From positions 1 to 6,334 of the forward strand of contig DREN01000298.1 in the NCBI GenBank assembly GCA_011051075.1: a stretch of DNA of 6,334 nt, read 5' to 3'. Below are positions 6,097 to 6,334 of the stretch, in pieces. The first letter of the stretch is position 1. Each line of letters starts with the position of its first letter. The translations under genes and the position numbers were made by a program. Source of the DNA: Deltaproteobacteria bacterium. Lineage in GTDB: Bacteria; Desulfobacterota; DSM-4660; Desulfatiglandales; Desulfatiglandaceae. The notes under the pieces are model-generated. The model was given only the letters and a program-made list of their open reading frames with translations. It made no database searches and had not been told where the DNA came from.

Positions 6097-6111
6097 TCCC
6101 GCCCCGCGGGA
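6097..6111 (+). terminator. Possible terminator hairpin before the MtaA-like gene
   Basis: TCCCGC (6097-6102) and GCGGGA (6106-6111) form a perfect GC-rich 6-bp stem around a CCC loop. It is followed by the pyrimidine-rich but interrupted CTATCTTCT rather than a clean T-tract. It lies about 100 bases after the dctM remnant stop and about 60 bases before the MtaA-like start. It could therefore be the old terminator of the lost TRAP operon or a leader structure of the next gene. Confidence 0.35.
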
Positions 6112-6158
6112 CTATCTTCTAATTCCCTCGTTCCGTGAACAGGTACACATTTTCTAAA

Positions 6159-6163
6159 AGGAG
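6159..6163 (+). promoter_or_regulatory. Shine-Dalgarno sequence that sets the MtaA-like GTG start
   Basis: AGGAG lies ten bases before the GTG at 6174. The protein read from that GTG aligns naturally with the usual N-terminus of the family, which supports the start despite the non-ATG codon. Confidence 0.65.
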
Positions 6164-6173
6164 ATTATACGTC

Positions 6174-6334
6174 GTGAAATCGACATCGTGCAACCTGGTC
6201 ATGTCCGCCCTGTACAAGGGTATGAAGGGAGACCGGCCCCCGGCCGGAAACCCTACTTCCGTCGTGTGTCACGGACTGATGGATGCCTGCGGCATATCCT
6301 TTCCCCAGGCCCACCTTGAGCCCCAGGCCATGGC
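6174..6334 (+). CDS. MtaA/CmuA-type methyltransferase, uroporphyrinogen decarboxylase family (5' part only)
   Basis: The first 53 residues run off the window edge; full family members are about 330-370 residues. The opening helix NLVMSALYKGMKGDRPP, the motif AGNPTSVVCHGLMDACG and the following FPQAHLEPQAMA match the characteristic N-terminus of MtaA/MtbA/CmuA-like zinc methyltransferases (typically RxPVxNPTS, then FPEAH). These proteins take a methyl group from a methylated corrinoid protein to coenzyme M in methanogens, and to other acceptors, probably including tetrahydrofolate, in bacteria. The zinc-binding residues lie outside the window. With the folate:corrinoid methyltransferase upstream, it suggests a corrinoid-dependent demethylation locus continuing to the right. 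It is separated from that gene by the TRAP scar and has its own leader, so separate transcription is likely. Confidence 0.85.
   Translation, partial: MKSTSCNLVMSALYKGMKGDRPPAGNPTSVVCHGLMDACGISFPQAHLEPQAM

Overview
The window looks like part of the chromosome of an anaerobic bacterium of the Desulfobacterota (former Deltaproteobacteria) type. This is inferred from gene content, not proven: a nickel-pincer racemase, two corrinoid/folate methyl-transfer proteins, remains of a TRAP carboxylate transporter, an AMP-forming acyl-CoA synthetase, and moderately GC-rich, loosely packed genes separated by non-coding spacers with degenerate short repeats. No tRNA, rRNA, CRISPR array, insertion sequence or phage gene was seen.

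Layout. A 63-base heptamer tandem repeat (36-98) precedes an acyl-CoA synthetase (175-1812, +). A universal stress protein (2005-2490) lies on the minus strand. It is divergent from a small one-helix membrane protein of unknown function (2679-2978, +), which is followed by a LarA-type racemase/epimerase (3122-4387, +). A 325-base non-coding stretch then leads to a methyltetrahydrofolate:corrinoid-type methyltransferase (4713-5516, +). Next come the scar of a TRAP transporter operon (about 5669-5995, +) and the first 53 codons of an MtaA/CmuA-type uroporphyrinogen-decarboxylase-family methyltransferase (6174 to the window edge, +).

How the genes may work together. The two methyltransferases suggest the edge of a corrinoid-dependent demethylation locus, in which a methyl group passes from a methylated substrate through a corrinoid protein to tetrahydrofolate or a thiol. 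The substrate-specific methyltransferase and the corrinoid protein are not in the window and may lie downstream. LarA would invert an alpha-hydroxy acid, and the synthetase would activate a carboxylic acid to its CoA thioester, so the region is consistent with small organic acid and C1 use. Nothing in the sequence shows that these genes form one pathway.

The most unusual element is the TRAP scar. A DctP-like solute-binding protein start (signal peptide plus the first part of the domain) is broken by an apparent one-base loss in an A-run. It is then joined, out of frame, to what reads as the last 35 residues of a DctM permease, as expected if an internal deletion removed most of a dctPQM operon. 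Nearby are a strong Shine-Dalgarno sequence with no gene behind it and a leader-like sequence that recurs in front of the MtaA-like gene. No clearly new molecular system was found.
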